Assembly: GCA_946885605.1 (NCBI GenBank)
Contig: CAMPGR010000102.1
Coordinates: forward strand, 1-13,997
DNA length: 13,997 nt
Source: an uncultured Pseudomonadota bacterium
GTDB taxonomy: Bacteria; Pseudomonadota; Gammaproteobacteria; Burkholderiales; SG8-41
Reading direction: 5' to 3'
Shown: piece after piece, positions 6,276 through 13,364 of the stretch
How positions within the stretch are numbered: position 1 is the stretch's first letter
How the letters are laid out: each line of letters starts with the position of its first letter
Position numbers and translations under genes: made by a program
The notes under the pieces: generated by a model
The model's database searches: none
What the model saw: the letters and a program-made list of their open reading frames with translations, nothing else
Told to the model about the DNA's origin: nothing

Positions 6276-6722
6276 ATGCGGATGAAGGTACTCAATGAAG
6301 CGCACGGCCGTGACCGTGTCTTTGCGCTCGTTTTCGATATCGGTGAAGATCCCGTTGACGGATTGACGCAGTTTGCTGAGGATCAGAATGTCACTGCATC
6401 CAGCTTTACCGCCATCGGCGCATTCAGCGAGGCGACCCTCGGTTACTTCGACTGGAGCATGAAGGCCTACGAGCGCATTCCGATCGCGGAGCAGACCGAG
6501 GTTCTTGCTCTGATGGGCGATATCGCCGTCGACGAGCGCAAACGCAAGACGGTCCATGCTCACGTCGTCCTGGGACGGCGCGATGGCGCGGCATGCGGCG
6601 GACACCTGCTGGCGGCAAGAGTGCGTCCGACGCTTGAAGTGGTGGTGACGGAATCACCTGGATACCTGCAGCGTGTTCTCGACAGGCAGACCGGACTCGC
6701 GCTCATACGCATCGGCGCCTGA
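6276..6722 (+). CDS. PPC/DUF296-domain DNA-binding-like protein
   Basis: A 148-residue single-domain protein of the PPC (plants and prokaryotes conserved, DUF296) family. The fold shows the typical start RVFALVFDIGEDPVDGLTQFAEDQNV, SSFTAIGAFSEATLGYFD, and the conserved HAHVVLGRRDG followed by GGHLLAARV. His94, His96 and His110 match the family's metal-site histidines. In plants the domain is joined to an AT-hook; bacterial stand-alone copies have no settled function and lack the hook, as here. The start at 6276 is chosen over 6249 because AGGAG lies six bases before it. It lies 43 bases after the M50 protease and converges on sodC, so it may belong to the same sigma-54 controlled transcript. 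Confidence 0.85.
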   Translation: MRMKVLNEAHGRDRVFALVFDIGEDPVDGLTQFAEDQNVTASSFTAIGAFSEATLGYFDWSMKAYERIPIAEQTEVLALMGDIAVDERKRKTVHAHVVLGRRDGAACGGHLLAARVRPTLEVVVTESPGYLQRVLDRQTGLALIRIGA

Positions 6723-6748
6723 ACGACCCGACGTCCGTCGCGCTATTC

Positions 6749-7276
6749 TCAACGACCGGCCTTGATTACCGCGCAAGCAATGCGATCGCCGGCATTGCCC
6801 GATGGTTGACTGCGATAGTCGTCAGGCTTGACGTGCAGGACCAGCGCTGAACCATCGCTATCCAACAGGCTCGCCGATGCAAGCTTGACCTCGGAGATGA
6901 AGACTTCCGCGCGCAGCGTACCGTCCTTGGCGACGAACTGATTCGGCATGTCGCCCGCGTGGGGCCCGCCCTTGCTGAAGTAGCCGTGCTCCTGCTTCGG
7001 CTTCGAGAAATGGTCGCCCGCGGACTTGAAACCATCCTTCGGGTTGCACTGGCCTCTTTCATGGATATGAAATGCGTGCTCGCCGGGCGGCAGGCTGTTC
7101 ACCTCCACCCGAATGATTACTCCATCGGGCGTCTCCATGAGCTTGGCGGTCCCGATGGGCTTACCGTTCGTGTCAAGGAATACGGCTTCAGCAGTTTCCT
7201 GCGCGCTGACCGTGCCGGTCAGCACTGCGGCCGCCAAGCCGGCGACGAGTCCGTGCTTCGTGAATGCGAGTTTCAT
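6749..7276 (-). CDS. sodC: Periplasmic Cu/Zn superoxide dismutase
   Basis: A 175-residue precursor that converts superoxide to hydrogen peroxide and oxygen in the periplasm. A signal peptide covers residues 1-25 (VSA-Q cleavage). Metal ligands are in place: His70 and His72 in FHIHERGQC, the bridging His89 in SAGDHF, His97, His106 and Asp109 in GPHAGD, and His148 in VLHVKPDD. The disulfide cysteines Cys77 and Cys168 and the active-site arginine Arg165 (GNAGDRIAC) are also present, so it should be active. GGAGGAG five bases before ATG fixes the start. It is divergent from the BON-domain gene and convergent with the PPC-domain gene. Confidence 0.95.
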   Translation of the reverse strand: MKLAFTKHGLVAGLAAAVLTGTVSAQETAEAVFLDTNGKPIGTAKLMETPDGVIIRVEVNSLPPGEHAFHIHERGQCNPKDGFKSAGDHFSKPKQEHGYFSKGGPHAGDMPNQFVAKDGTLRAEVFISEVKLASASLLDSDGSALVLHVKPDDYRSQPSGNAGDRIACAVIKAGR

Positions 7277-7448
7277 GCGCTCTCCTCCAGGAACATAGAT
7301 GGATGCGGGACGCATCGCAGTACGATTGCGATGCCGGACGGCGAGTTCCCGATAAGCAGACGCTTGGGCGAGGCTCACTGGAGCCGCGTGCACCACGAGG
7401 AAAAAGCGCCGACCACCCGAGAAACGGACCGGAGGGATGGAGAAACTC

Positions 7449-7742
7449 ATGGGTTCCATTAGAACCGCGCTGCTCGCGGCAGCCGTAGCTGCTCTCACGT
7501 TCTCTTGTGCCTCGGTTCGCGTGCCTGACGACGACGTGATCGTGGCGAGAGTGAAGAGCGCGCTGGGCAGGACAGTCCCCGCGAGCGCGACCAACATAAA
7601 GGTGACATCCGACGAGGGCAAGGTCACGCTCACCGGCTATGTCGAATCCCCGGACGCCGCCCTCCGCGCGGTAGAAGCGGCACGCAGCATTGAGGGTGTC
7701 AAAACCGTCGAGAGCGACTTGAAGATTGCGACCATGCGATAG
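7449..7742 (+). CDS. BON-domain envelope protein, possible lipoprotein
   Basis: A 97-residue exported protein. Residues 1-20 form a signal sequence ending LTFSC; this is an imperfect lipobox, so lipidation at Cys20 is likely but not certain. A single BON domain covers about 30-95, with VIVARVKSALGR, IKVTSDEGKVTLTGYVESP and the closing IEGVKTVESDLKI pattern. BON domains bind phospholipid and occur in OsmY and other envelope stress proteins. The start at 7449 is favoured over an ATG at 7437 because GGAG lies six bases before it, while GGAGGG abuts the earlier ATG. Directly after the TAG, the same frame continues into a PRC-barrel-like fragment. Confidence 0.85.
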   Translation: MGSIRTALLAAAVAALTFSCASVRVPDDDVIVARVKSALGRTVPASATNIKVTSDEGKVTLTGYVESPDAALRAVEAARSIEGVKTVESDLKIATMR

Positions 7743-7751
7743 GCGGCCAGC

Positions 7752-7838
7752 GCTATCGAAGCCGTGGATTGGCACAGTAAGACCGTGAAGGTGGCGCTCA
7801 CGCGGGAAGAGGTCAAAAAGGCACCGGAGGCGGCATAG
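7752..7838 (+). pseudogene. PRC-barrel domain C-terminal remnant
   Basis: After the BON gene's TAG the same frame stays open for 32 codons. From 7752 it reads AIEAVDWHSKTVKV, then ALTREEVKKAPEAA and a TAG. This resembles the end of PRC-barrel proteins in bacteria, which often close with a V.W....V.V.L.R..VK..PE pattern. There is no start codon or ribosome binding site for it, and the rest of the domain is missing. It may be the 3' end of a deleted neighbour, or of a longer BON gene cut by the amber stop. The match is short. Confidence 0.55.
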
Positions 7839-7859
7839 CCCGCTCATGCGGAGGGAGTT

Positions 7860-8681
7860 CTACCTGAGCGTCTCGAGATAAGCGGTGATGTCGCGCGCAT
7901 CGCGCTCGGCGACGCCGAGATCGGGCATCGCCGTGAGCGGGCTGTGCCGCTGCGGCTCGCGGATCCAGCGCACCATGTTCTCCGTGTTATTCGGCAGCAC
8001 GCCGCCCAGCATGGTACGCGATGCTATACCGCCGAGCGGCGGCCCGACGCGCGCTACGGCGCCGGTCACACCGGGTATGGTGTGGCACGCGGCACAGGCG
8101 TATTGCTGCAGAGCGGTTCGCCCGCGATCGACACTGGGTTCATGGCTCGAAGCGGCCGGCTCGGTGTGCGGTTCAAGCGTGGGAGACGCGGTGTTGCGAT
8201 ACGCGTGCGGCGAAAACGCCGGCAACTGCTTCTTCACGAGGGCGACCACGGACCAGATGTCGTCATCGCTCATGCGAAACTCCCAGGCGGGCATGCCGGT
8301 CATCTTGATGCCGTACTTCACGACCCAGAATATGTCCTGCGGCGGCCATTCGCGTCCCGTCTGCACGAGCGGCGCGGGCAGCGGAGTGAGACCCAGCGCG
8401 AAAGGCTCCGGCGCAACGCCGGGAGCGCCATGGCATTGCACGCAGTGGGCGCGATAGAGCGACAGCCCGCGTTCGAGCTGCTGCGGTGCGCCGAGCGGCG
8501 GTACGGGAATATCCTCCCCGCGCTGCGCCACCGAGCGCCGCATTGTCTTCTCGATGAGCCAGTAGGTGGGCGGCAGATGCTGGTCGGTCGCGGAAATATC
8601 GTAGACGCCGCTCCATACGAACGCCGCGCCCCCTGCAAGCACCAGAACGGTCAGTACGACGAGAATTTTGAGCGTCTTCAT
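7860..8681 (-). CDS. Diheme cytochrome c, membrane-anchored
   Basis: A 273-residue protein with an N-terminal hydrophobic segment (about 5-23) that may be an uncleaved anchor, then two class I cytochrome c domains in the periplasm. Domain one has CVQCH (80-84) and the candidate axial methionine Met130 in GMPAW. Domain two has CAACH (196-200) and Met252 in AMPDLGV. Between them lies a Ser/Pro/Thr/His-rich linker at about 157-185. It should carry electrons between the quinol-oxidising side and a terminal acceptor; the partner enzyme is not in the window. Its ATG overlaps the stop of the upstream cytochrome gene by ATGA, so the two are translationally coupled. Domain two closely resembles the upstream single-heme protein. 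Confidence 0.93.
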   Translation of the reverse strand: MKTLKILVVLTVLVLAGGAAFVWSGVYDISATDQHLPPTYWLIEKTMRRSVAQRGEDIPVPPLGAPQQLERGLSLYRAHCVQCHGAPGVAPEPFALGLTPLPAPLVQTGREWPPQDIFWVVKYGIKMTGMPAWEFRMSDDDIWSVVALVKKQLPAFSPHAYRNTASPTLEPHTEPAASSHEPSVDRGRTALQQYACAACHTIPGVTGAVARVGPPLGGIASRTMLGGVLPNNTENMVRWIREPQRHSPLTAMPDLGVAERDARDITAYLETLR

Positions 8682-9031
8682 TTGAGCGTGTAGAGATAGG
8701 CGACCATGTCCCGCGCGTTTTCATGGCTCACGCCGAGATTCGGCATCGCAGTGCGCGGCGAGGCGATCTCCGGAACCCGTATGAACGCCACCATGTTCTC
8801 CGGTGTATTGGCGAGCACGCCGGCGATATAGACGCGCGAGGCGATGCCGCCGAGAGGCGGGCCAACCTTCCCTCTGGCGGCGGCGACCCTTGGGATCTCG
8901 TGGCAGCTCCCGCAGCCGAACTGATGCAGGAGCAGGCGGCCGCTCTCCGGGTCCCCGCCGAGTGCCGGTGCTGCGTTGTCCGCCTGGCACGCGCCGAGGA
9001 AGAAGAGGAGCGGCAGCCATGTCACTCGCAT
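8678..9031 (-). CDS. Monoheme cytochrome c lipoprotein
   Basis: A 117-residue precursor with a short hydrophobic signal ending LGAC, a good lipobox, so Cys15 is probably lipidated. A single class I cytochrome domain has heme site CGSCH (40-44) and candidate axial Met96 in AMPNLGV. The conserved core VGPPLGGIASR and the ENMVAFIR block match the second domain of the next gene almost position by position. The start at 9031 is chosen because the lipoprotein signal begins there; longer frame extensions upstream have no signal and no similarity. The ribosome binding site is weak. It overlaps the diheme gene by four bases and is the first gene of that two-gene operon, divergent from nnrS across 134 bases. 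Confidence 0.92.
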   Translation of the reverse strand: MRVTWLPLLFFLGACQADNAAPALGGDPESGRLLLHQFGCGSCHEIPRVAAARGKVGPPLGGIASRVYIAGVLANTPENMVAFIRVPEIASPRTAMPNLGVSHENARDMVAYLYTLK

Positions 9032-9165
9032 AGCGGGGCAGGAAGCACTGCTCTCGCTTATTGATCGATGACGACCAGCGCGAACGCTGCACCGCTCCTG
9101 TTCGCAGCACGAGCATGCGTCAGGCCGGGGGTTGAGGTAATCGGCTATCGCAGCCACAATCGCGT

Positions 9166-10314
9166 ATGCCTTTAGCAAACGACCGGAATTTCGCTTCCCG
9201 CCCGGCAGAGGGCTCGGCGCTTTTGGCGCTCGGATTTCGCCCGTTCTACCTGCTTGCCGGCGTATATGCGACGTTGAGCATCGCGTTCTGGGCGCTCGAG
9301 TACGCAGGCTGGCTGCCCGGCGCGGGTTTCCTGTGGCATGCGCATGAAATGCTCTTTGGGTACACCTTCGCGGTGATCACGGGGTTTCTCTTCACGGCCG
9401 TGAGAAACTGGACCGGTCTGCCGACACCCACAGGTATGACCCTCGCGGCCCTCGCGGCGCTGTGGATCGCGGGGCGGGCGCTCGCCCCGGTCTCCCTCGA
9501 GGCCGCCGCGATCGCAGACGGGCTTTTCGCGCTCGGTGTGGCATGGGGCATCGGCCAGCCGCTCGTCGCCAGCGGAAACCGCCGCAACCTGTTCTTCATC
9601 GCGCTCGTCCTCGGCTTCGGCATCGCGAGCGTCACCTTCCATCTCTGGCCGCGCTACGCCATTACGATAGGGCTCGACGTCGTCATGTTCGTCATGGCGG
9701 TAGTGGCGGGACGCGTCGTGCCGATGTTCACGAACAATGCCGTGCCCGGCGCCGGGGCGCGGCGCATGCCGCTCATCGAAATCGGCGCGTTGGGCTCCGT
9801 CCTGTTGCTGCTTGCGGCGGACGTGTTCCGTCTGACGGCAGTGGTCCCGGCGCTTGCCCTCCTTGGCGCGGTGCTGCACGCGGCACGGCTCGCGCTCTGG
9901 GCGCCGCTGCGCACGGGCGGACGCCCGATCCTGTGGATCCTGCACCTTTCCTATGCCTGGATCGTCGTCCACCTCCTGCTGCGCGGGTTCGCGGAGCTCG
10001 GTTTGCTCGCCCCGGCCGCGGCGACCCACGCCCTTACCGTAGGCGCAATCGGCGGCCTCACGCTCGGCATGATGACGCGAACGGCGCGCGGGCACACTGC
10101 GCGTCCGCTCACAGTGGGGCGCGCCGAAACGACGGCCTATGCGCTCCTGCATGCCGCGGCGCTGGTTCGTGTGCTGACGCCGCTCCTCGCGCCGGAAGTT
10201 TACAGAGCCGGCATCCTGCTTTCCGCCGCACTCTGGTCCGCGGCATTCGGCATCTTCACCTGCGTGTATTACCCCGTGCTCACGCGCCCGCGCATCGACG
10301 GCAAGCCGGGGTAA
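9166..10314 (+). CDS. nnrS: NnrS family heme/copper membrane protein
   Basis: A 382-residue polytopic membrane protein, with about twelve hydrophobic segments. Family signatures include LGFRPFYLLAGVYA near the start, WHAHEMLFGYTFAVITGFLF at about 57-76, GRVVPMFTNNAVPG at about 182-195, and HALTVGAIGGLTLGMMTR near 288-305, followed by ARGHT. NnrS proteins help bacteria tolerate nitric oxide and nitrosative stress and are often found near denitrification or respiratory genes; no nitrite or NO reductase is in the window. The start has no clear ribosome binding site, but the frame similarity begins here. In the divergent promoter region a TTGAT at 9061 resembles half an FNR/NnrR site, but the other half is absent. 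Confidence 0.93.
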   Translation: MPLANDRNFASRPAEGSALLALGFRPFYLLAGVYATLSIAFWALEYAGWLPGAGFLWHAHEMLFGYTFAVITGFLFTAVRNWTGLPTPTGMTLAALAALWIAGRALAPVSLEAAAIADGLFALGVAWGIGQPLVASGNRRNLFFIALVLGFGIASVTFHLWPRYAITIGLDVVMFVMAVVAGRVVPMFTNNAVPGAGARRMPLIEIGALGSVLLLLAADVFRLTAVVPALALLGAVLHAARLALWAPLRTGGRPILWILHLSYAWIVVHLLLRGFAELGLLAPAAATHALTVGAIGGLTLGMMTRTARGHTARPLTVGRAETTAYALLHAAALVRVLTPLLAPEVYRAGILLSAALWSAAFGIFTCVYYPVLTRPRIDGKPG

Positions 10315-10329
10315 CGAGCCGCCACGCCG

Positions 10330-10494
10330 CTAACGTCTGCCGATCAGGCCCAACACCAGCGTGACGGCGAAGACGATCAGGAAAATGAAGAACAGGATCT
10401 TGGCGATTTCCGCGGCGCCGGCCGCGATGCCGCCGAACCCGAACAACGCCGCAACCAGCGCGATGACGAAGAAGATGGCTGCCCAGTACAGCAT
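10330..10494 (-). CDS. DUF1328 small membrane protein
   Basis: A 54-residue protein made of two membrane helices (about 3-20 and 31-51) joined by a [12 protein letters not shown] loop, the standard form and length of DUF1328/UPF0391 proteins. The function is unknown; family members are widespread in proteobacteria and often counted among stress-linked small membrane proteins. AAGGAG five bases before the ATG makes the start firm. A sigma-54 type promoter lies just upstream and predicts a leader of about 24 bases. It converges on nnrS with a 15-base gap. Confidence 0.92.
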   Translation of the reverse strand: MLYWAAIFFVIALVAALFGFGGIAAGAAEIAKILFFIFLIVFAVTLVLGLIGRR

Positions 10495-10527
10495 GGTGGC
10501 TCCTTGAGTGACAGGTGCGCTGAAACC

Positions 10528-10544
10528 TTGCACGTCTCGTGCCA
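10528..10544 (-). promoter_or_regulatory. Sigma-54 type (-24/-12) promoter of the DUF1328 gene
   Basis: On the minus strand TGGCACG-AGAC-GTGCA matches the RpoN consensus TGGCACG-N4-TTGCW except for the first base of the -12 block. The invariant GG and GC are ten bases apart. The predicted start near 10518 leaves about 24 bases before the ATG, enough for the AAGGAG at 10500-10505. It is the second such element in the window, again correctly placed and oriented before a gene. Confidence 0.5.
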
Positions 10545-10636
10545 GCCTTCATATGCCAGCGAGATTCGATAGGAGAAACAGCGAGGTAGTCAGCGGCAGC
10601 GGCTATGTCCCGGGGGGCGGCCAGTAAGGCGTCATG

Positions 10637-10662
10637 CGGGAACCGGTAAATTTTACTTCCCG
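10637..10662. repeat. Imperfect inverted repeat downstream of the CoA-transferase remnant
   Basis: CGGGAA, a three-base bulge CCG, GTAAA, a central T, then TTTAC and TTCCCG can pair into a bulged hairpin. It lies just past the stop of the CaiB-type remnant (minus strand), where the original gene's terminator might have been, but no T-run follows. Otherwise nothing is evident between 10545 and 10673. Confidence 0.3.
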
Positions 10663-10673
10663 GGTCGCGCGCC

Positions 10674-10915
10674 TCAGATAACGCCGCGCGCCCGCAGCTT
10701 GGCGATTTCTGCTTCGCTCCTGAAAACTTGATCGGATTCGCCACCAGCGGAACGCTGCCCGCGAGCGGGTGCGGCACATCGATTTTCAGTGCCCGATACT
10801 GGACGTGCGGGTGGAGCGCTGAGAGCAAGCCGGCGGGCACGCGGCTCATGTCGAGCACGCGGATCCCGGCGAGCGGGCCGCGTTGCGTTGCGGCTTGGTT
10901 CGGCAATTGCTCCAT
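10674..10915 (-). pseudogene. CaiB/BaiF (class III) CoA-transferase, two ends joined, middle missing
   Basis: The minus strand starts with ATG and about 29 codons ending GPLAGIRVLDMSRVPAG, the classic N-terminus of class III CoA-transferases. Without a break it then reads HPHVQYRALKIDVPHPLAG and SVPLVANPIKFS, which belongs near the C-terminus of the same family. After two extra bases, in another frame, it ends SEAEIAKLRARGVI and a TGA, the usual last residues. So three collinear pieces remain, and roughly 300 codons in the middle, including the catalytic aspartate, plus a shorter stretch near the end, are lost. Family members have about 400 residues; fewer than 80 remain. An AGAGGA precedes the ATG closely. 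It is divergent from the quinone oxidoreductase gene. Confidence 0.85.
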
Positions 10916-11004
10916 TTCCTCTCGGGCGCTATAGTCGCATCCGCGATTCTAACCGCATCCCTGTAATAGCCATTCCCGCGAACGGAGAGAGAGGAGAACC
11001 ACAA

Positions 11005-11976
11005 ATGCCCTATGCAATTCGCATTCACGAATACGGCGGCCCCGAGAAGCTCAAATGGGAAGAGGTGCAGGTGGGCGACCCGGGACCGGGGCAAGTGCGC
11101 GTGCGCCATACCGCGGTGGGCCTGAATTTCATCGATACGTATCACCGCAGCGGCCTCTATCCGATGCCGCTTCCCCTCACGCTGGGTTCGGAAGGCGCGG
11201 GCGTGGTGGAAGCGGTGGGGCCCGGGGTCAAGGAGTTCAAGGTCGGCGACCGCGTGGCGTATGCCAGCCTGATCGGCGCGTACTCGGAAGTGGCGCTGCG
11301 ACCCGCGGACCGCCTGGTCAAGATTCCGCCGGGCATCGATGACAAAGTGGCGGCGGCCATTATGCTCAAGGGCATGACGGCGTGGTATCTCGTTCGGCGC
11401 ACCTACAAGGTGAAGGAGGGCGACACGATCCTCGTGCACGCCGCGGCGGGCGGCGTCGGCCAGATCCTGAGCCAGTGGGCGAAACACCTCGGCGCGACGG
11501 TGATCGGCACGGTGGGGAGCGACGAGAAGGCGCCGCTCGCGAAAAAGGCCGGCTGCCGGCACGTGATCGTCACATCCAAAGAGAAATTTGTGGACCGCGT
11601 GAAAAAGATCACCAAGGGCCAGGGCGTGCCGGTCGTTTACGACGGCGTGGGCAAGGACACGTTCATGGACTCGCTCGACTGCCTCTCGCCGCTGGGACTC
11701 ATGGTGAGCTTCGGCAACGCATCGGGCCCGGTGCCGCCGTTCAATATCGGCATCCTTGCGCAGAAGGGCTCGCTCTTCCTCACGCGCCCCACGCTTGCCA
11801 CCTACACCGCGAAGCGCGAGGACCTCGTGCGGGCGGCGCGAGAGCTCTTCTCCGTGGTGAAGAGCAAGGCGGTGAAGGTCCACATCAACCAGACCTACCC
11901 GCTGCGGGAAGCGGCGCAGGCGCACCGCGATCTCGAAGCGCGTAAAACCACCGGATCGACGGTGCTTCTGCCGTAG
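11005..11976 (+). CDS. qor: NADPH:quinone oxidoreductase (zeta-crystallin-like, zinc-free MDR)
   Basis: A 323-residue cytoplasmic enzyme of the medium-chain dehydrogenase/reductase superfamily. The N-terminal GroES-like part has GLNFIDTYHRSGLYP (39-53) and GSEGAGVVEAVGPGV (61-75), both typical of quinone oxidoreductases. The Rossmann domain carries the nucleotide-binding AAAGGVGQ at 146-153, and the usual catalytic-zinc cysteines are absent. It reduces quinones with NADPH, one electron at a time in the E. coli relative. The start at 11005 is preferred over the far upstream frame start because similarity begins at MPYAIRIHEYGGPE and GAGAGGAGA lies about ten bases before it. It is divergent from the CoA-transferase remnant and converges on the thioesterase gene. 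Confidence 0.93.
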   Translation: MPYAIRIHEYGGPEKLKWEEVQVGDPGPGQVRVRHTAVGLNFIDTYHRSGLYPMPLPLTLGSEGAGVVEAVGPGVKEFKVGDRVAYASLIGAYSEVALRPADRLVKIPPGIDDKVAAAIMLKGMTAWYLVRRTYKVKEGDTILVHAAAGGVGQILSQWAKHLGATVIGTVGSDEKAPLAKKAGCRHVIVTSKEKFVDRVKKITKGQGVPVVYDGVGKDTFMDSLDCLSPLGLMVSFGNASGPVPPFNIGILAQKGSLFLTRPTLATYTAKREDLVRAARELFSVVKSKAVKVHINQTYPLREAAQAHRDLEARKTTGSTVLLP

Positions 11977-12057
11977 CGAACAAAAAGCATGGATCCCGGC
12001 CGAGCGTGTGCGGTGCGAGCGGCTTGGAGCTGCTGGCAACGGCCTTGCTTCGGCCGC

Positions 12058-12501
12058 CTATTTGATACTGGAAGGAAGAACTTCGAAATCTTCCGCCAGG
12101 GGCAAAGTACGCAGGGCGTTCAATAAGCCTCCTGGTGGAACGACCAGTTTTCGCGCAGCCAAGGCGAGCCAGCCTCCGGTACTGGTCACGCGAGCGCACG
12201 GCGTGCCATCCAGCCGCACAAAATCGTTGCGAAGGCGAAACCTGGAACCGTCCTCCGCAAGCCCCGCCAGCGAAAGGGAAACGTCGAGCTCATCGAGAAG
12301 GTTCACCTCGCGAAAGTATTCGACTTCATCCCTCATTACCACCGGGCCGATTCGAAGCCTGATGAACTCTTCGATCGAGAAAGCGTTCTCCGCAAAGAAC
12401 ATGAGGCGGACGTCAGCTGCCTTGTCGAGGTAAGCCGTGTTGCGCATGTGCGCGTTGAAGTCCATATCACCCCAACCCGCTCTTATGCGCTTCACGAACA
12501 T
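12058..12501 (-). CDS. Acyl-CoA thioesterase-like hotdog-fold protein (4HBT family)
   Basis: A 147-residue single hotdog domain. The signature WGDMDFNAHMRNTAYLDKA (10-28) matches the 4HBT pattern W-G-D-x-D-x-x-x-H-x-x-N-x-x-Y, with Asp12/Asp14 and His18 at the expected active-site positions. Later blocks (VEYFREVNLLDELDVSLSL, FVRLDGTPCARVTSTGGWL) fit the central strand region. It probably hydrolyses an acyl-CoA thioester in the cytoplasm; the substrate is unknown. GAGG lies about nine bases before the ATG. It follows the cupin gene on the same strand after 45 bases, so the two are likely co-transcribed. Confidence 0.85.
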   Translation of the reverse strand: MFVKRIRAGWGDMDFNAHMRNTAYLDKAADVRLMFFAENAFSIEEFIRLRIGPVVMRDEVEYFREVNLLDELDVSLSLAGLAEDGSRFRLRNDFVRLDGTPCARVTSTGGWLALAARKLVVPPGGLLNALRTLPLAEDFEVLPSSIK

Positions 12502-12546
12502 ATCAACTCGCCTCGGTAACGTGCCGTTTGCCGCGAGTGTCCGGCC

Positions 12547-12855
12547 TTATGGGGAGTGAAACCAGAACTCGATTTCCGATGTGTCGCTTTCGAAGCGCGC
12601 GGCGTGCACCGCTTTGGCCGGAACGTGATACCACTGCCCGGGTCCGTAGCGCGTCTCCTTGCCGTCGAGCGTGAGGATGAGCTCGCCCTGGGTGATCACG
12701 CCGACGTTCTCGGTGTCGTGGCTATGCGGCGCTATAACGGTGCCTTTCGGATATGAGGCGAAGAGGACATCGCAATTTTTCGCCTTGAGCTTATATGCCT
12801 CGAAGGGTCCTTCAAACTGCGGGAGATCGCGAACGAGCTTTGGAAAATGCGCCAT
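12547..12855 (-). CDS. Small cupin-domain protein
   Basis: A 102-residue single-domain cupin. Motif one is G-TVIAP-HSHDTENVG (38-52), with His44 and His46 and a following Glu49 as likely metal ligands; motif two is GPGQWYHVPAKAVH (71-84) with His84. Such proteins bind a divalent metal and may be small-molecule isomerases, dioxygenases or sensors; nothing here picks one. The start at 12855 is chosen over upstream in-frame options because AGGA sits six bases before it and the fold begins there. It lies 125 bases after doxX and 45 bases before the thioesterase, all on the minus strand. Confidence 0.85.
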   Translation of the reverse strand: MAHFPKLVRDLPQFEGPFEAYKLKAKNCDVLFASYPKGTVIAPHSHDTENVGVITQGELILTLDGKETRYGPGQWYHVPAKAVHAARFESDTSEIEFWFHSP

Positions 12856-12980
12856 ATCGAATCCTGAGCGGTGACGTGTGACCGTGCGCAAATGTGTGAG
12901 GTCCCCGGCAATTTTGCGACAGTTCAATTTGCGTCTCAAGCTGGCATTCGCGCCGATTGTCGGTCGACTCTTGCAAGCTG

Positions 12981-13364
12981 CTATCGCCGGTTGATGCTGA
13001 AACGCCCGGGCCCCATGAGCGCGAGGGCCAGCGCCGTGAACAGGAAAAATGCCTGCAGCTCGAGCGCCCAGCCGCCCGTCTTGGTGAGCACGAGAAGATC
13101 CGCCCGATGCGCAAGCACGATCGCGAACAGCATGTTCACGACGATCAAGGCCGCGCCCAGACGCGCGTAAAAGCCAAGCAGGACAAGTATGGGGGCAAGC
13201 ACCTCGCCCAAGTACACGCCAAACGCAAAATAGCTCGGTAGCCCGATTCCTTCCACCATTTTTTCGATGCCAGGGACGCCGCGGGTCACTTTGGCGATCC
13301 CGTGAAGCAGGAGGAGAACGCCCAACGTAAGACGCAGAATCAGCTTGCCTAGGTCGTCAGCCAT
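12981..13364 (-). CDS. DoxX family membrane protein
   Basis: A 127-residue protein with four hydrophobic helices, roughly 7-22, 45-65, 68-86 and 99-117. The start LGKLILRLTLGVLLLLHGIAKV and the GLPSYFAFGVYLGEVLAPILVLLG block are typical of the DoxX/DoxD-like family. Members include a subunit of archaeal thiosulfate:quinone oxidoreductase and partners in bacterial redox-stress complexes, but most bacterial copies are uncharacterised. AAGGAG six bases before the ATG gives a firm start. It is the first of three consecutive minus-strand genes (DoxX, cupin, thioesterase); a cupin_5 gene lies upstream on the same strand after 156 bases in which I see nothing notable. Confidence 0.88.
   Translation of the reverse strand: MADDLGKLILRLTLGVLLLLHGIAKVTRGVPGIEKMVEGIGLPSYFAFGVYLGEVLAPILVLLGFYARLGAALIVVNMLFAIVLAHRADLLVLTKTGGWALELQAFFLFTALALALMGPGRFSINRR

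Noticed and set aside
7276..7633. Longer N-terminus for SodC starting near 7633
   Set aside because: The added residues are antisense to the BON gene, while a proper signal peptide and a strong ribosome binding site mark the start at 7276.
9061..9074. FNR/NnrR-type box upstream of nnrS
   Set aside because: Only the left half TTGAT is present; the right half matches ATCAA at two of five positions, below what I would accept.
9172..10152. Long minus-strand open frame of 326 codons
   Set aside because: It is fully antisense to nnrS, which has clear family motifs and membrane helices; the antisense translation is Arg/Glu/Gln-rich without any motif.
10846..12039. Long minus-strand open frame of 397 codons
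   Set aside because: It is antisense to the quinone oxidoreductase and composed of His/Arg/Ala-rich shadow sequence.
12041..12057. Terminator between qor and the thioesterase gene
   Set aside because: CGGCC and GGCCG can form a five-base stem with a seven-base loop, but no T-run follows on either strand and the stem is short for such GC-rich DNA.
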